A stretch of DNA of 27,445 nt from Flavobacteriales bacterium (GCA_011524845.1 WTJL01000206.1:2924-30368); one strand, 5' to 3'; positions 15,814 to 23,276 are shown, counted from the stretch's first letter. Numbers and translations are program-made. The notes: generated from the sequence alone by a model not told the origin.

Positions 15814-16490
15814 CAGCCGACAAACTTGTAACCGACGCCTTTCACCGTCTTGAAGTAATGCTCTCCCAGCTTTTCTCGAAGCTTGCGGATGTGCACGTCG
15901 ATGGTGCGGTCGCCGACCACCACGTCGGTGCCCCAGACGCTGGCGAGGATGTTTTCACGGCTGAAGACCCGCCCAGGTTGAGAGGCCAACAAACTCAACA
16001 GTTCAAATTCCTTCTTGGGCAGAGACATCTCCTTGCCCTCGTGAATCACGACGTAGCGCTCGGGATCGATCATGAGCCCTGTGCCGTCGTAGTCTCCGCC
16101 CACGTAGCTCGCGGCTTTCTTCCTGCGCAACAACGCTTGGACGCGAGAGACGAGGACCCGTGGCTTGATGGGCTTCAGGATGTAGTCGTCAGCGCCTGCA
16201 TCAAAGCCTGCGATCTGGCTGTAATCCTCGCCCCTGGCCGTCAAAAAGGCCACGATGGTCTGGCCAAGGGTCTTGTCTTCGCGGATTTGGGTGCACGCTT
16301 CAACGCCGTCCATTTCCGGCATCATCACGTCGAGCAAAATCAGGTCGGGAACGAGTTTTTTGGCCAAGGCCACACCCTCACTTCCGTTGTTGGCGGTGTG
16401 CACGTCGTACCCCTCTTTCACGAGGTTGTATTCGATGAAGTCGAGGATGTCGGGCTCGTCGTCAACCAGGAGAATGCGTTGTTTTCCCAT
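15813..16490 (-). CDS. Response regulator, OmpR/PhoB family
   Basis: The 225-residue protein pairs with the kinase downstream. The receiver domain has the acidic pair Asp10-Asp11, phospho-acceptor Asp54 (LILLDVMMPEMDG), Thr84 (FLTARG) and Lys106 (YILKPIKP). The C-terminal winged-helix DNA-binding domain (~130-225) includes KKEFELLSLLASQPGRVFSRENIL and DRTIDVHIRKLREKLG. The receiver closely resembles a response regulator common in Flavobacteriia (EACTQIR, TARGEDYSQIAGFDAGADDY). The ATG at 16490 gives the normal MGKQRILLVDDE start. An ATG at 16535 would add 15 atypical residues and cannot be ruled out. The target genes are unknown. Confidence 0.94.
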   Translation of the reverse strand: MGKQRILLVDDEPDILDFIEYNLVKEGYDVHTANNGSEGVALAKKLVPDLILLDVMMPEMDGVEACTQIREDKTLGQTIVAFLTARGEDYSQIAGFDAGADDYILKPIKPRVLVSRVQALLRRKKAASYVGGDYDGTGLMIDPERYVVIHEGKEMSLPKKEFELLSLLASQPGRVFSRENILASVWGTDVVVGDRTIDVHIRKLREKLGEHYFKTVKGVGYKFVG

Positions 16491-16565
16491 GGCTCGAAGT
16501 TCATCACGGCGGTGTTCTTCAGAGGTAAAGGACATGTGAAGCGTGTCTTAAGACGAAGATGGGAC

Positions 16566-16587
16566 AAAAAGCCGTTCAGAAGGGCTT
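16566..16587 (-). terminator. Probable rho-independent terminator after the pheT-acyltransferase operon
   Basis: On the minus strand AAGCC and GGCTT form a perfect 5-bp stem around a 9-base loop, followed directly by a T-run (TTTTTGT). It begins 10 bases after the acyltransferase stop and lies just before the response-regulator gene, a sensible place to separate the two transcripts. The stem is short, so efficiency may be modest. Confidence 0.5.
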
Positions 16588-16596
16588 CCGGCCTCC

Positions 16597-17922
16597 TCAG
16601 TTGTTCACCACCTCGAGGTAGTGGGCCCACGCCTTTCGAACGGCCTCGTGAGAAGACCCATGCCAAAACGCGTGGCCGTCGATGGCGTCCCGTCGGTCGT
16701 GCATGTGGCTTTCAGCCCATGCATGCCAGCGCGATCCTCCTTCGCCCCAAACCCACATGGCACCCGCGGCCATCCACCCCCAACCATCCGGTGCCAAAAG
16801 ACCTGCCAATCCCGACAAAATCACCCAAGACACAGGGAACAAGAGAATGCCGTACCCCAGTCGCATGGTGGGAATGAATTCAGCCTTTTTGATGGTCTTG
16901 TTGACAAACCGGCGCACGAACGTTTCCGTGGGAAGCGACGGCAGGTTGGCGAGCCATGTCAACGGACGGATCCAGCGGATCCAAGATTTGTTGGGACGGA
17001 TCGCATTTGGATGGAGACCCCAAGCTTCGGGGCGACCGTTTTGTCCGGCCGCCTTCCACGCCTTGTCCCATGCGTCAAACGCTTCCTTGACGCGGCCAGC
17101 CCATGATTCATCGGACCATTGGGACTCCCAACGCCGCACCTGCGCGGAGAAGGTGGCCCAATCTTCGGGAGACATTTCCGTGGTTCGGGCGGCCCGCATG
17201 GCAGGGTGCAAATAGGGCTGCGCCTCCTCAGGCTGCAGGTCCACCATGATGTTTTGGAAGGCCTCGCGCACACGAGCGTTCAAAGCTGGCTTGTCGATGG
17301 AGCCGTCGTCTTGCAGCAGATCGGCGAACGGAATGGCCGCACCTGCGCGAACGCGGAACCGACGTCGCCAGTCCACATAGTCCTCATAATCCAGTCCGAT
17401 GGGGACGAGTTGAATGTCTTTCAGAGAGGCATGTCGCCGTGCGGCACGCGCAAGCATTTCAGCCAACCCTCCTTTGAGCCCCCGAAGAGAAGGAAAGGGG
17501 TTGTGGTTGCCTTCGGGAAAGATGCCCATGGCGGCACCAGCGTGCATCCGGTCGACACAGACGTCAAAAATGACGTCGTTTCTCTCCCGCAAACTGTCCA
17601 CACGGTCGCGCTGTCGGTAGACCGGAAGTTGGTTGTACCCGTAGAGAATGTGTCTTGCAACGGGGTTCCAAAACACGTCCGCCCGGGTCAGCCAGTGAAT
17701 CTGCTGGGGAACAAATCCACAAAAGGGCATGGGGTCCATCATGCCATTTTGGTGGTTGCCAATGAAAATGGCCGGCGTTCCCGGCTTGGGCAATTGATCG
17801 AACCCATCCAACCCACTGATCTTGTAGTATCGGGTGATGCCTCCCCACACCAACACGCGGGTCAGCCGGTAGTACAGGTGCGACACCTGAATGGGGGGGT
17901 GAAGAATGGGGCGTGTTTTCAT
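16597..17922 (-). CDS. PlsC-type (1-acylglycerol-3-phosphate) acyltransferase with long C-terminal extension
   Basis: The 441-residue protein has an N-terminal LPLAT/PlsC domain (~20-230). It carries the catalytic histidine motif GNHQNGMMDP (His57, Asp63) and the substrate-binding motif FPEGNHNPFPSLRGLKGG (FPEG at 135-138). The spacing is H-X5-D rather than the textbook H-X4-D, a form I recall from other Bacteroidota acyltransferases. The C-terminal ~200 residues are not part of the catalytic fold: a charged, Trp-rich helical region (~235-310), two membrane segments (~355-395) and a short tail. The likely role is acyl transfer onto a lysophospholipid or a related lipid at the inner membrane, but the acceptor cannot be read. 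It starts 3 bases after the pheT stop, so it is cotranscribed with a tRNA synthetase gene, with no obvious functional link. Confidence 0.87.
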   Translation of the reverse strand: MKTRPILHPPIQVSHLYYRLTRVLVWGGITRYYKISGLDGFDQLPKPGTPAIFIGNHQNGMMDPMPFCGFVPQQIHWLTRADVFWNPVARHILYGYNQLPVYRQRDRVDSLRERNDVIFDVCVDRMHAGAAMGIFPEGNHNPFPSLRGLKGGLAEMLARAARRHASLKDIQLVPIGLDYEDYVDWRRRFRVRAGAAIPFADLLQDDGSIDKPALNARVREAFQNIMVDLQPEEAQPYLHPAMRAARTTEMSPEDWATFSAQVRRWESQWSDESWAGRVKEAFDAWDKAWKAAGQNGRPEAWGLHPNAIRPNKSWIRWIRPLTWLANLPSLPTETFVRRFVNKTIKKAEFIPTMRLGYGILLFPVSWVILSGLAGLLAPDGWGWMAAGAMWVWGEGGSRWHAWAESHMHDRRDAIDGHAFWHGSSHEAVRKAWAHYLEVVNN

Positions 17923-17925
17923 GGC

Positions 17926-20406
17926 TCAGCGAAGTCGGGCACCGGCCTTTTGCAAGGCTTCCAGAATGCGACCCATGGCCGATTCGATTTGCTTGTCGTT
18001 CAAGGTGGCGTCGGGATGTTGGAGCTTGAATGCCATGGCGTAGCTCTTTTCATGGCCCTCCAGTCCCTTGCCCTGGTAGACATCAAACAAGGTCACCTCT
18101 TTGAGCAGTTTCTTCTCGGCACCGAGGGCAGCCTGTCGAAGGGTCTCGTAAGGCAAGCCCTTGTCGACCACCAATGCCAAATCTCGACGCACCGAGGGGA
18201 ATTTGGGCAGGTCGTGCGCCTTCACGCGCCGCTTTTTCACCGCTTTCCACAGGGACGCCACTTTGAAGTCTGCCCAGAACACAGGTGCGTCGACGCCGCA
18301 AGCCGCCGCCACCTCGGGTTGAACCATGCCCCAACGTCCAATCTCTTGGCCGTTTCGGTGGCGCAACACAATCCCTTCGACGAGGAGGTCTTCGTTGGAG
18401 GGCTCCACGTCCGAAAGGACCGTCAGTCCCACGCGTTCGAGCAGGGTCTCCACGGCGTGTTTCAGGGTGAACAAGTCGGCCTGCGCCTCCTTGCCCTTGG
18501 GCTGATTCCACGCCTCTGGTTGGGCGCGGCCAGTGACCCACATGCTGAGGTGCTCCTGCTCGTCGTAGCGCTTGCCACCGTCTTCCTTGGCGTGTTGGGT
18601 GTACGTCCGTCCAAACTCAAACAAGCGCAGGTCGGGTTGCTGGTGGTTGGTGTTTCGCGCGATGGCTTCCAGGCCTTGGAACACCAAACTTTGGCGCATG
18701 GCGCCGAGGTCTGCGCTCAGGGGGTTGAGCATGTGCACGCTCGCCTCGGGTTGAAGGTCTCGGTCGGTGACGAGTTCGGCGTAGGAGGCTTTCGTGAGCG
18801 AGTTGGACATGATTTCGGTGAAGCCCAATCCGACCAAGAGCTCTCGCCACCCAAACAACACGTCCTCGCGGTTGGGCTTGGCGGGCACTTCCAACGTTCC
18901 CGTCATGCGCTCGGGCAGAGGGACGTGGTCGAAGCCGTGAATGCGAAGCACCTCTTCTGCAATGTCTGCCGGACGTGTCACGTCGCTTCGGTACGCCGGT
19001 ACGTTCAATCTCCATTGGCCGTTTCCTCGCTCCACGACGTCGATGTCCAAAGCGGTCAAGATGGAAGCCAACCTGTCGTCGTCGATGGTGGTGCCCAGGA
19101 ACCCAAAGAGCCATTCCAAGGACAGGGTGACTTCGGCGTCTTTCACCCCGGCGTCACCAAGGTGTTGGGTCGCTCCCTTCACTTCAGCACCGGCCCATTC
19201 TTGCAACAAGTGGACGCACCGTTCCGCAGCCACGCGCACAGAAGCTGGATCCACCCCGCGTTCGAAGCGGAAGCTGGCGTCCGTGCTCAGGGTGTGCCTT
19301 TTGGCGGTTTTCCGGACGGTGACAGGATGGAACCAGGCCGCCTCGAGGAGGACCTTGGTCGTTCCTTCGCTGACCCCACTCTCCGCGCCGCCGTACACCC
19401 CGGCCAAACACATGGGGACGCTTTCGTCGGCGATGACCAGGTCTTTCGCATCGAGCTCACGCGCCTGGTCGTCCAAGGTGGTGAACGCTTCGCCTTGACG
19501 GGCCTTGCGAACGGTGACGGTTTGGCCTCCAATCTTGTCCAAATCGAAAGCGTGAAGGGGGTTGCCAAATTCGTGGAGCACGAGGTTGGTGGCGTCGACC
19601 ACGTTGTTGATGGGCTGAACGCCAATGGCGCGCAGCTGCTTTTGGGCCCAATCGGGGCTCGGCCCCACTTGAACGCCGTGCAATTCAATGGCGAGGTAGT
19701 GCGGGCAATCTTCCGTGGCCTCCACGTGGAGGGAAACCGACGTTCCCTGGGTCAGGGCATCGTCCAGTGGCGTTGAGGACGGGGCGAGGAGGTCGCCCAC
19801 GGGCATGGGTCCCACACCGTCCACCGTGCCGTGAAGAAGGCCGGCCCGCAGGTCGCGGGCCACCCCCCAATGCCCCATGGCGTCGTTGCGGTTGGGGGTC
19901 AATCCAATTTCAATGACGTCGTCCCCCTGCAGCCCAATGTGCTCCGCCAAAGGCTGACCCACCGCCGCGTCCGAATCCAACACCAGAATGCCGTCGTGGC
20001 TTTGGCCCAATCCAATTTCGTCTTCGGCACAGATCATGCCCATGGACACCTCTCCTCGGATCTTTCCTTTTTTGATTTTGAAAGGCTCACCTTCGGAGGG
20101 GTGGAGCGTTGCACCCACGGTCGCCACGGGCACTTTTTGCCCTTCGGCCACGTTGCTCGCCCCGCACACGATGTCCAACACCTCGCTTCCGACGTCCACC
20201 TTGCACACGCGAAGGCGGTCTGCGTTGGGGTGGGGAGCCACCGACGTCACGTGACCCACGACGACGCCCGCCAATCCGCCGGGCACATCTTCCACGTGTT
20301 CCACACCTTCCACCTCAAGGCCAGTGGCGGTCAAAACCTGAGCGGCTTGTTCCACGGGAACATCAAAGGGGAACAACTGCTGGAGCCAACGTGCGGAAAT
20401 CTTCAT
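17926..20406 (-). CDS. pheT: Phenylalanyl-tRNA synthetase, beta subunit
   Basis: The 826-residue protein is the large subunit of the heterotetrameric enzyme that charges tRNA-Phe. It has the standard bacterial domain order. The N-terminal EMAPII-like tRNA-binding domain is at ~40-150 (VGHVTSVAPHPNADRLRVCKVDVG, CGASNVAEGQKVPVA). The B3/B4 editing domain is central (~210-400, PINNVVDATNLVLHEFGNPLHAFD). B5 (~405-480) and the catalytic-like core (FGWRELLVGLGFTEIMSNSL) follow, then the C-terminal FDX-anticodon-binding domain (FPSVRRDLALVVD to the end). The start MKISARWLQQLFPFD is typical. The pheS partner lies ~1.85 kb away on the other strand rather than directly upstream. A TAGATTTG box lies 34 bases before the ATG. 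Confidence 0.97.
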   Translation of the reverse strand: MKISARWLQQLFPFDVPVEQAAQVLTATGLEVEGVEHVEDVPGGLAGVVVGHVTSVAPHPNADRLRVCKVDVGSEVLDIVCGASNVAEGQKVPVATVGATLHPSEGEPFKIKKGKIRGEVSMGMICAEDEIGLGQSHDGILVLDSDAAVGQPLAEHIGLQGDDVIEIGLTPNRNDAMGHWGVARDLRAGLLHGTVDGVGPMPVGDLLAPSSTPLDDALTQGTSVSLHVEATEDCPHYLAIELHGVQVGPSPDWAQKQLRAIGVQPINNVVDATNLVLHEFGNPLHAFDLDKIGGQTVTVRKARQGEAFTTLDDQARELDAKDLVIADESVPMCLAGVYGGAESGVSEGTTKVLLEAAWFHPVTVRKTAKRHTLSTDASFRFERGVDPASVRVAAERCVHLLQEWAGAEVKGATQHLGDAGVKDAEVTLSLEWLFGFLGTTIDDDRLASILTALDIDVVERGNGQWRLNVPAYRSDVTRPADIAEEVLRIHGFDHVPLPERMTGTLEVPAKPNREDVLFGWRELLVGLGFTEIMSNSLTKASYAELVTDRDLQPEASVHMLNPLSADLGAMRQSLVFQGLEAIARNTNHQQPDLRLFEFGRTYTQHAKEDGGKRYDEQEHLSMWVTGRAQPEAWNQPKGKEAQADLFTLKHAVETLLERVGLTVLSDVEPSNEDLLVEGIVLRHRNGQEIGRWGMVQPEVAAACGVDAPVFWADFKVASLWKAVKKRRVKAHDLPKFPSVRRDLALVVDKGLPYETLRQAALGAEKKLLKEVTLFDVYQGKGLEGHEKSYAMAFKLQHPDATLNDKQIESAMGRILEALQKAGARLR

Positions 20407-20440
20407 GAGACAGGTGGGTTGTAGACCAAATGCGGTCTTG

Positions 20441-20448
20441 CAAATCTA
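20441..20448 (-). promoter_or_regulatory. Candidate -7 box for the pheT operon
   Basis: The minus strand reads TAGATTTG, a perfect TAnnTTTG, 34 bases before the pheT ATG. A matching -33 element at the usual 19-21 base spacing is not apparent. It lies back-to-back with the tRNA-Pro promoter. Confidence 0.45.
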
Positions 20449-20462
20449 CTTTGTAGCGAGGC

Positions 20463-20493
20463 TTTTTCCGTGGAAGAAAATCACCTACATTTG
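20463..20493 (+). promoter_or_regulatory. Promoter of the tRNA-Pro gene
   Basis: TACATTTG at 20486-20493 is a perfect Bacteroidota -7 box. A T-rich -33 element (TTTT at 20463-20466) lies exactly 19 bases upstream. The predicted start is a few bases before the tRNA 5' end at 20505, leaving a very short 5' leader. Confidence 0.65.
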
Positions 20494-20504
20494 CACCCCT
20501 CCAT

Positions 20505-20577
20505 CGGGATGTAGCTCAGTTGGTAGAGTACGCGTCTGGGGGACGTGTGGTCGCTGGTTCAAGTCCAGTCATCCCGA
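20505..20577 (+). tRNA. tRNA-Pro (anticodon GGG)
   Basis: A 73-base cloverleaf folds cleanly. The acceptor stem CGGGATG pairs with CATCCCG. The D arm is GCTC/GAGT with the AGTTGGTA loop, and the anticodon stem is CGCGT/ACGTG around the loop CTGGGGG. The variable loop has 5 bases, and the T arm is GCTGG/CCAGT with the loop TTCAAGT. The anticodon at 20538-20540 is GGG, which reads CCC and CCU proline codons. The C1-G72 pair and A73 discriminator agree with bacterial tRNA-Pro identity. CCA is not encoded and must be added after transcription. One G-T wobble each occurs in the D, anticodon and T stems. It stands alone, with its own promoter and a strong terminator. Confidence 0.95.
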
Positions 20578-20581
20578 CAAT

Positions 20582-20608
20582 AAAGCCACGAATGTCGTGG
20601 CTTTTTTT
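20582..20608 (+). terminator. Strong rho-independent terminator of tRNA-Pro
   Basis: AAAGCCACGA and TCGTGGCTTT form a perfect 10-bp stem with an ATG triloop, and the 3' arm runs into an unbroken stretch of seven T. It begins 5 bases after the tRNA 3' end. Confidence 0.9.
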
Positions 20609-20619
20609 GTGTCCCTTCG

Positions 20620-20627
20620 GAACTTTG
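20620..20627 (+). promoter_or_regulatory. Possible -7 box for the 119-residue protein gene
   Basis: GAACTTTG differs from TAnnTTTG only at the first base and ends 7 bases before the ATG at 20635. With the strong terminator immediately upstream, this gene needs its own promoter or read-through. No -33 element stands out. Confidence 0.25.
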
Positions 20628-20634
20628 CCCACGC

Positions 20635-20994
20635 ATGGATTACGCATTTGAGCGAGATTGGCAAGCGCTTGTGAAGCGCATGATGGACCGGTTTGGTGAG
20701 GAACCAGACGTGACGTCCATGGTGTTCGCCGTTGGGCTGCAAGAAGCTGGGCAAGGAGCACGACGCTACAAGAAGGACGAGAAAATGGACTTGATGCACG
20801 TCGGGGTGTGCACCTTGCTCGAGCCGTTGGGACACTATGTGAGAGAGGGGGTGGACGAGGACGGGTGGCCCCATTTCTCTCTCGGCGAACCCATGCCTGC
20901 CCTGACTCCTGAGGAGCAGGAAGTCATGATGAAGCGCGCGCTTGTGGACTATTTCGCAGCGTGGATCGGGCGCGAAGGCACCGAAAACGACTGA
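20635..20994 (+). CDS. Small conserved-looking protein of unknown function (119 residues)
   Basis: I do not recognise a named family. The protein is compact, hydrophilic and probably cytosolic, with no signal peptide or membrane segment. It looks mostly helical: an N-terminal helix (DWQALVKRMMDRFG), a hydrophobic segment MVFAVGLQEAGQGAR, then KKDEKMDLMHVGVCTLLEPLG, a turn-rich DEDGWPHFSLGEPMPALTPEEQ and a final helix. I recall similar Bacteroidota proteins with DEKxDLMHxxxCTLL and DEDGWPH motifs, so it is probably a conserved hypothetical rather than a chance frame. Codon use and amphipathic patterning look like a real gene. It lies between the tRNA-Pro terminator and a convergent lipoprotein gene. 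Confidence 0.75.
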   Translation: MDYAFERDWQALVKRMMDRFGEEPDVTSMVFAVGLQEAGQGARRYKKDEKMDLMHVGVCTLLEPLGHYVREGVDEDGWPHFSLGEPMPALTPEEQEVMMKRALVDYFAAWIGREGTEND

Positions 20995-21016
20995 CCGACA
21001 AACAGGGGAGAGAGGA

Positions 21017-21397
21017 TCACTCCATCACGATGGTGACCTCGTTGGTCATCATCTCTTCAATTTTGATGAGTCCCGTTCCTTCGAGCGCACCCTTGGTGCA
21101 CTCCACATCCAACACGGCAAATCCCGCTTGACCGGCCACGTAGTAGCTCGAGAAGTTGAACGAGGTGAAGCCTTCGTTGGTGGTGACTTGGGTGGTGTCG
21201 AAGCGAGGCTCGCCGACAAAGTCGTCGTCCAAAGAGCCAAGTGCGTAGAGGCGGACGTTGGCGTCCGACACGGGGACTTCTTCTCCAGCTTCCACGCGAA
21301 CGACGTAGACGTTGGCAATGGTTTCATCCATTTCGTAGCAACCCGCAAGCAACAAGCCAGCAGCGGCAATCAGGGCGAAAGAGAAAAAGCGATTCAT
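21017..21397 (-). CDS. Small putative lipoprotein (126 residues)
   Basis: The N-terminus MNRFFSFALIAAAGLLLAGC is a lipoprotein signal peptide with the lipobox LAGC; Cys20 would be lipidated. The mature part (~107 residues) looks all-beta: VYVVRVEAGEEVPVSDANVRLYAL, an NEGFTSFNFSSYYVAGQAGFAVLDVEC stretch and a final TNEVTIVME. The 'xPVSDANVRLY' pattern followed by a turn and hydrophobic strands recalls the carboxypeptidase-regulatory/SusE-like beta-sandwich found in many small Bacteroidota lipoproteins; this is inference. The frame extends 16 codons upstream, but the ATG at 21397 gives the proper signal peptide. It is divergent from the cyclophilin lipoprotein gene across a ~50-base gap. No function can be assigned. 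Confidence 0.75.
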   Translation of the reverse strand: MNRFFSFALIAAAGLLLAGCYEMDETIANVYVVRVEAGEEVPVSDANVRLYALGSLDDDFVGEPRFDTTQVTTNEGFTSFNFSSYYVAGQAGFAVLDVECTKGALEGTGLIKIEEMMTNEVTIVME

Positions 21398-21423
21398 GAG
21401 CGTGTCGTGTCTGCACTGGCGTC

Positions 21424-21431
21424 TAACTTTG
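21424..21431 (+). promoter_or_regulatory. Candidate -7 box for the cyclophilin-pheS transcript
   Basis: TAACTTTG is a perfect TAnnTTTG, ending 16 bases before the ATG at 21448. No clear -33 TTG lies 19-21 bases upstream. Confidence 0.45.
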
Positions 21432-21447
21432 ACGTCAGACCTCAAAG

Positions 21448-22230
21448 ATGATGAAAAAACTGCAAATCGGCGCCCAAGCGCCTTCTGTCTTCGCCAGCCT
21501 GTTGGTGGCCGCTGTGTCCTTGTTGTTGATGTCTGCGAGCGGATGCGAATCCACCCCAGGCAAGCACGGCATGACGTCTTCAGAGCCTGCCAAAGTGGAG
21601 ATCCTGACGAAGTTTGGTTCCATGGTGGTTCAATTGAGCGACTCCACGCCTCAACACCGTGACAACTTCCTGAAGCTGGTGGACGAGCAGTTCTACGACA
21701 GCCTGATGTTCCATCGGGTCATCCGTGAGTTCATGGTGCAGGGTGGCGACCCCCAGAGCAAGGGTGCGTCTGCGACGGCACGCCTCGGAAGCGGAGGGCC
21801 TGGGTACACCGTCGAAGCGGAGATCCGTCCCGACTTGCTGCACTTCAAAGGAGCTTTGTCCGCCGCACGTCAGGGCGACAACGTCAACCCAGAGCGCCGC
21901 AGCTCGGGCAGCCAGTTCTACTTGGTGCAGGGACGTCCATTCAGCGACAACGAAATGTCTGGCATCGAAGGCCGCATTGCTTCGTTCTCTCAAGAGTACG
22001 GCAACGGGTTGGCCAACGTGGAAAACGGGCAGTTTGTCTATTCCGACGAGGCGCGCGAGATGTACAAGACGGTGGGCGGAACGCCCTTCTTGGACATGCA
22101 ATACACGGTCTTTGGCTACGTCATTGAAGGGTTGGACATCGTTGACAGCATCGCTTCAGTGCCCACCGACCGCCGCCGTGGCGACCGTCCTCTGGAGGAC
22201 GTGATCATGAGCATGAAGCGGTTGAACTGA
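21448..22230 (+). CDS. Cyclophilin-type peptidyl-prolyl cis-trans isomerase, predicted lipoprotein
   Basis: The 260-residue protein has a long N-terminal signal (~1-32) ending in LLLMSASGC, a plausible lipobox, so it is probably anchored in the periplasmic leaflet and assists folding of exported proteins. The cyclophilin domain (~50-258) has the catalytic FHRVIREFMVQGGDP with its key arginine, then GSQFYLVQG, and ends with TVFGYVIEGLDIVDSIA. Between the last two motifs is an insertion of ~50 residues (SQEYGNGLANVENGQFVYSDEARE region), which I recall from Bacteroidota cyclophilins. The start may be Met1 or Met2; both are in frame. A perfect -7 box lies just upstream. pheS follows 25 bases downstream and is probably cotranscribed. 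Confidence 0.92.
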   Translation: MMKKLQIGAQAPSVFASLLVAAVSLLLMSASGCESTPGKHGMTSSEPAKVEILTKFGSMVVQLSDSTPQHRDNFLKLVDEQFYDSLMFHRVIREFMVQGGDPQSKGASATARLGSGGPGYTVEAEIRPDLLHFKGALSAARQGDNVNPERRSSGSQFYLVQGRPFSDNEMSGIEGRIASFSQEYGNGLANVENGQFVYSDEAREMYKTVGGTPFLDMQYTVFGYVIEGLDIVDSIASVPTDRRRGDRPLEDVIMSMKRLN

Positions 22231-22255
22231 GCCCATTTGTAATTCCCTCGCTTCG

Positions 22256-23272
22256 ATGAAAGATCGCATCAACGGAATGCTGGCTGAAGTGGCCCAAGCA
22301 GAATTGACCAGCCCAGAGGCCGTGGAGGCGTTCCGCGTGGCCTATTTGGGACGCAAGGGCAAAATCAAGGACTTGATGGCGGCCTTCAAGGAGGTGCCTG
22401 GCGATCAAAAGCGCGAGCTCGGCCCCATGCTCAACACGCTCAAGCAAGCGGTCGAGCAAAAAGTACAAGACGCCCAACAGGCGACCGTGGTGCGTCCGCA
22501 AGCTTCTGGCGAGGACGCCACGCGTCCCTCAGGAGGGGTGCCGCTGGGAACCCACCACCCGCTTCAGGTGGTGCGCCGTGAAATCGTGGACATCTTCCAA
22601 AACATGGGATTTGCCGTGGCGGAAGGTCCAGAAATCGAGGACGATTGGCACGTTTTCAGTGGACTCAACTTTCCCCCAGAGCACCCTGCACGTGACATGC
22701 AAGACACGTTTTTTGTGGAGCGCGATCCGGACATTTTGCTGCGCACCCACACCAGTTCGGTGCAGGTGCGAGAAATGGAACACCGCGATCCTCCCATGCG
22801 TTTGATCATGCCAGGCCGCGTGTTTCGCAACGAAGCCATATCTGCGCGTGCGCACTGCATGTTCCACCAAATCGAGGGTCTGTACATCGACAAGGGGGTG
22901 TCGTTCGCCGATCTGAAGCAGACGTTGCTCCATTTTGCGCGGTGCTTCTTTGGCCCGGACACCGACATCCGTTTGCGTCCTTCGTATTTCCCCTTCACCG
23001 AGCCGAGCGCGGAGGTGGACGTCTACTGGGGGTTGAAGACCGAGGTGGACAAGCGCATCACGAAAGGAACGGGCTGGTTGGAGATTTTGGGCTGTGGCAT
23101 GGTGGATCCCAACGTGCTGAAGGCCAGTGGCATTGACCCCGAGGTGTACAGTGGGTTTGCGTTTGGGATGGGCATTGAGCGCATCACCATGCTTCGCTAC
23201 CAAATCGGCGACCTCCGCCATTTCTTCGAGAACGACCGCCGCTTCTTGGATCAGTTCGCGGGAGAGCGATAA
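22256..23272 (+). CDS. pheS: Phenylalanyl-tRNA synthetase, alpha subunit
   Basis: The 338-residue class II synthetase subunit carries the active site that activates phenylalanine. It has the N-terminal coiled-coil region (about 1-85, including VAYLGRKGKIKDLMAAFK). Motif 1 lies in HPLQVVRREIVDIFQNMGF, motif 2 in GRVFRNEAISARAHCMFHQIEGLYID, and motif 3 in GFAFGMGIERITMLRYQIGDLR near the end. FFPPSYFPFTEPSAEVD-like residues of the Phe pocket are present (RPSYFPFTEPSAEVDV). The length is normal. It follows the cyclophilin gene by 25 bases without a clear promoter of its own. pheT is on the opposite strand ~1.85 kb to the left, so the two subunits are expressed from separate transcripts. It ends 4 bases before the end of the convergent TPR gene. 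Confidence 0.97.
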   Translation: MKDRINGMLAEVAQAELTSPEAVEAFRVAYLGRKGKIKDLMAAFKEVPGDQKRELGPMLNTLKQAVEQKVQDAQQATVVRPQASGEDATRPSGGVPLGTHHPLQVVRREIVDIFQNMGFAVAEGPEIEDDWHVFSGLNFPPEHPARDMQDTFFVERDPDILLRTHTSSVQVREMEHRDPPMRLIMPGRVFRNEAISARAHCMFHQIEGLYIDKGVSFADLKQTLLHFARCFFGPDTDIRLRPSYFPFTEPSAEVDVYWGLKTEVDKRITKGTGWLEILGCGMVDPNVLKASGIDPEVYSGFAFGMGIERITMLRYQIGDLRHFFENDRRFLDQFAGER

Positions 23273-23276
23273 TTCC

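Noticed and set aside
14770..16490. Naming the two-component pair phoB/phoR
   Set aside because: Both proteins belong to the right broad families, but no phosphate transport or phoU genes are nearby and the kinase has almost no sensor domain, so a specific symbol is not justified.
17119..19776. An 885-codon open frame on the plus strand, antisense to the acyltransferase and pheT genes
   Set aside because: It mirrors the codon periodicity of the GC-rich minus-strand genes, its translation is rich in His/Gly/Val/Gln with no domain, and pheT on the other strand is unmistakable.
21444..21451. Minus-strand CATCTTTG as a -7 box for the small lipoprotein gene
   Set aside because: It has one mismatch to TAnnTTTG in the important first T, no spaced -33 element, and overlaps the start codon of the divergent gene; too weak to call.
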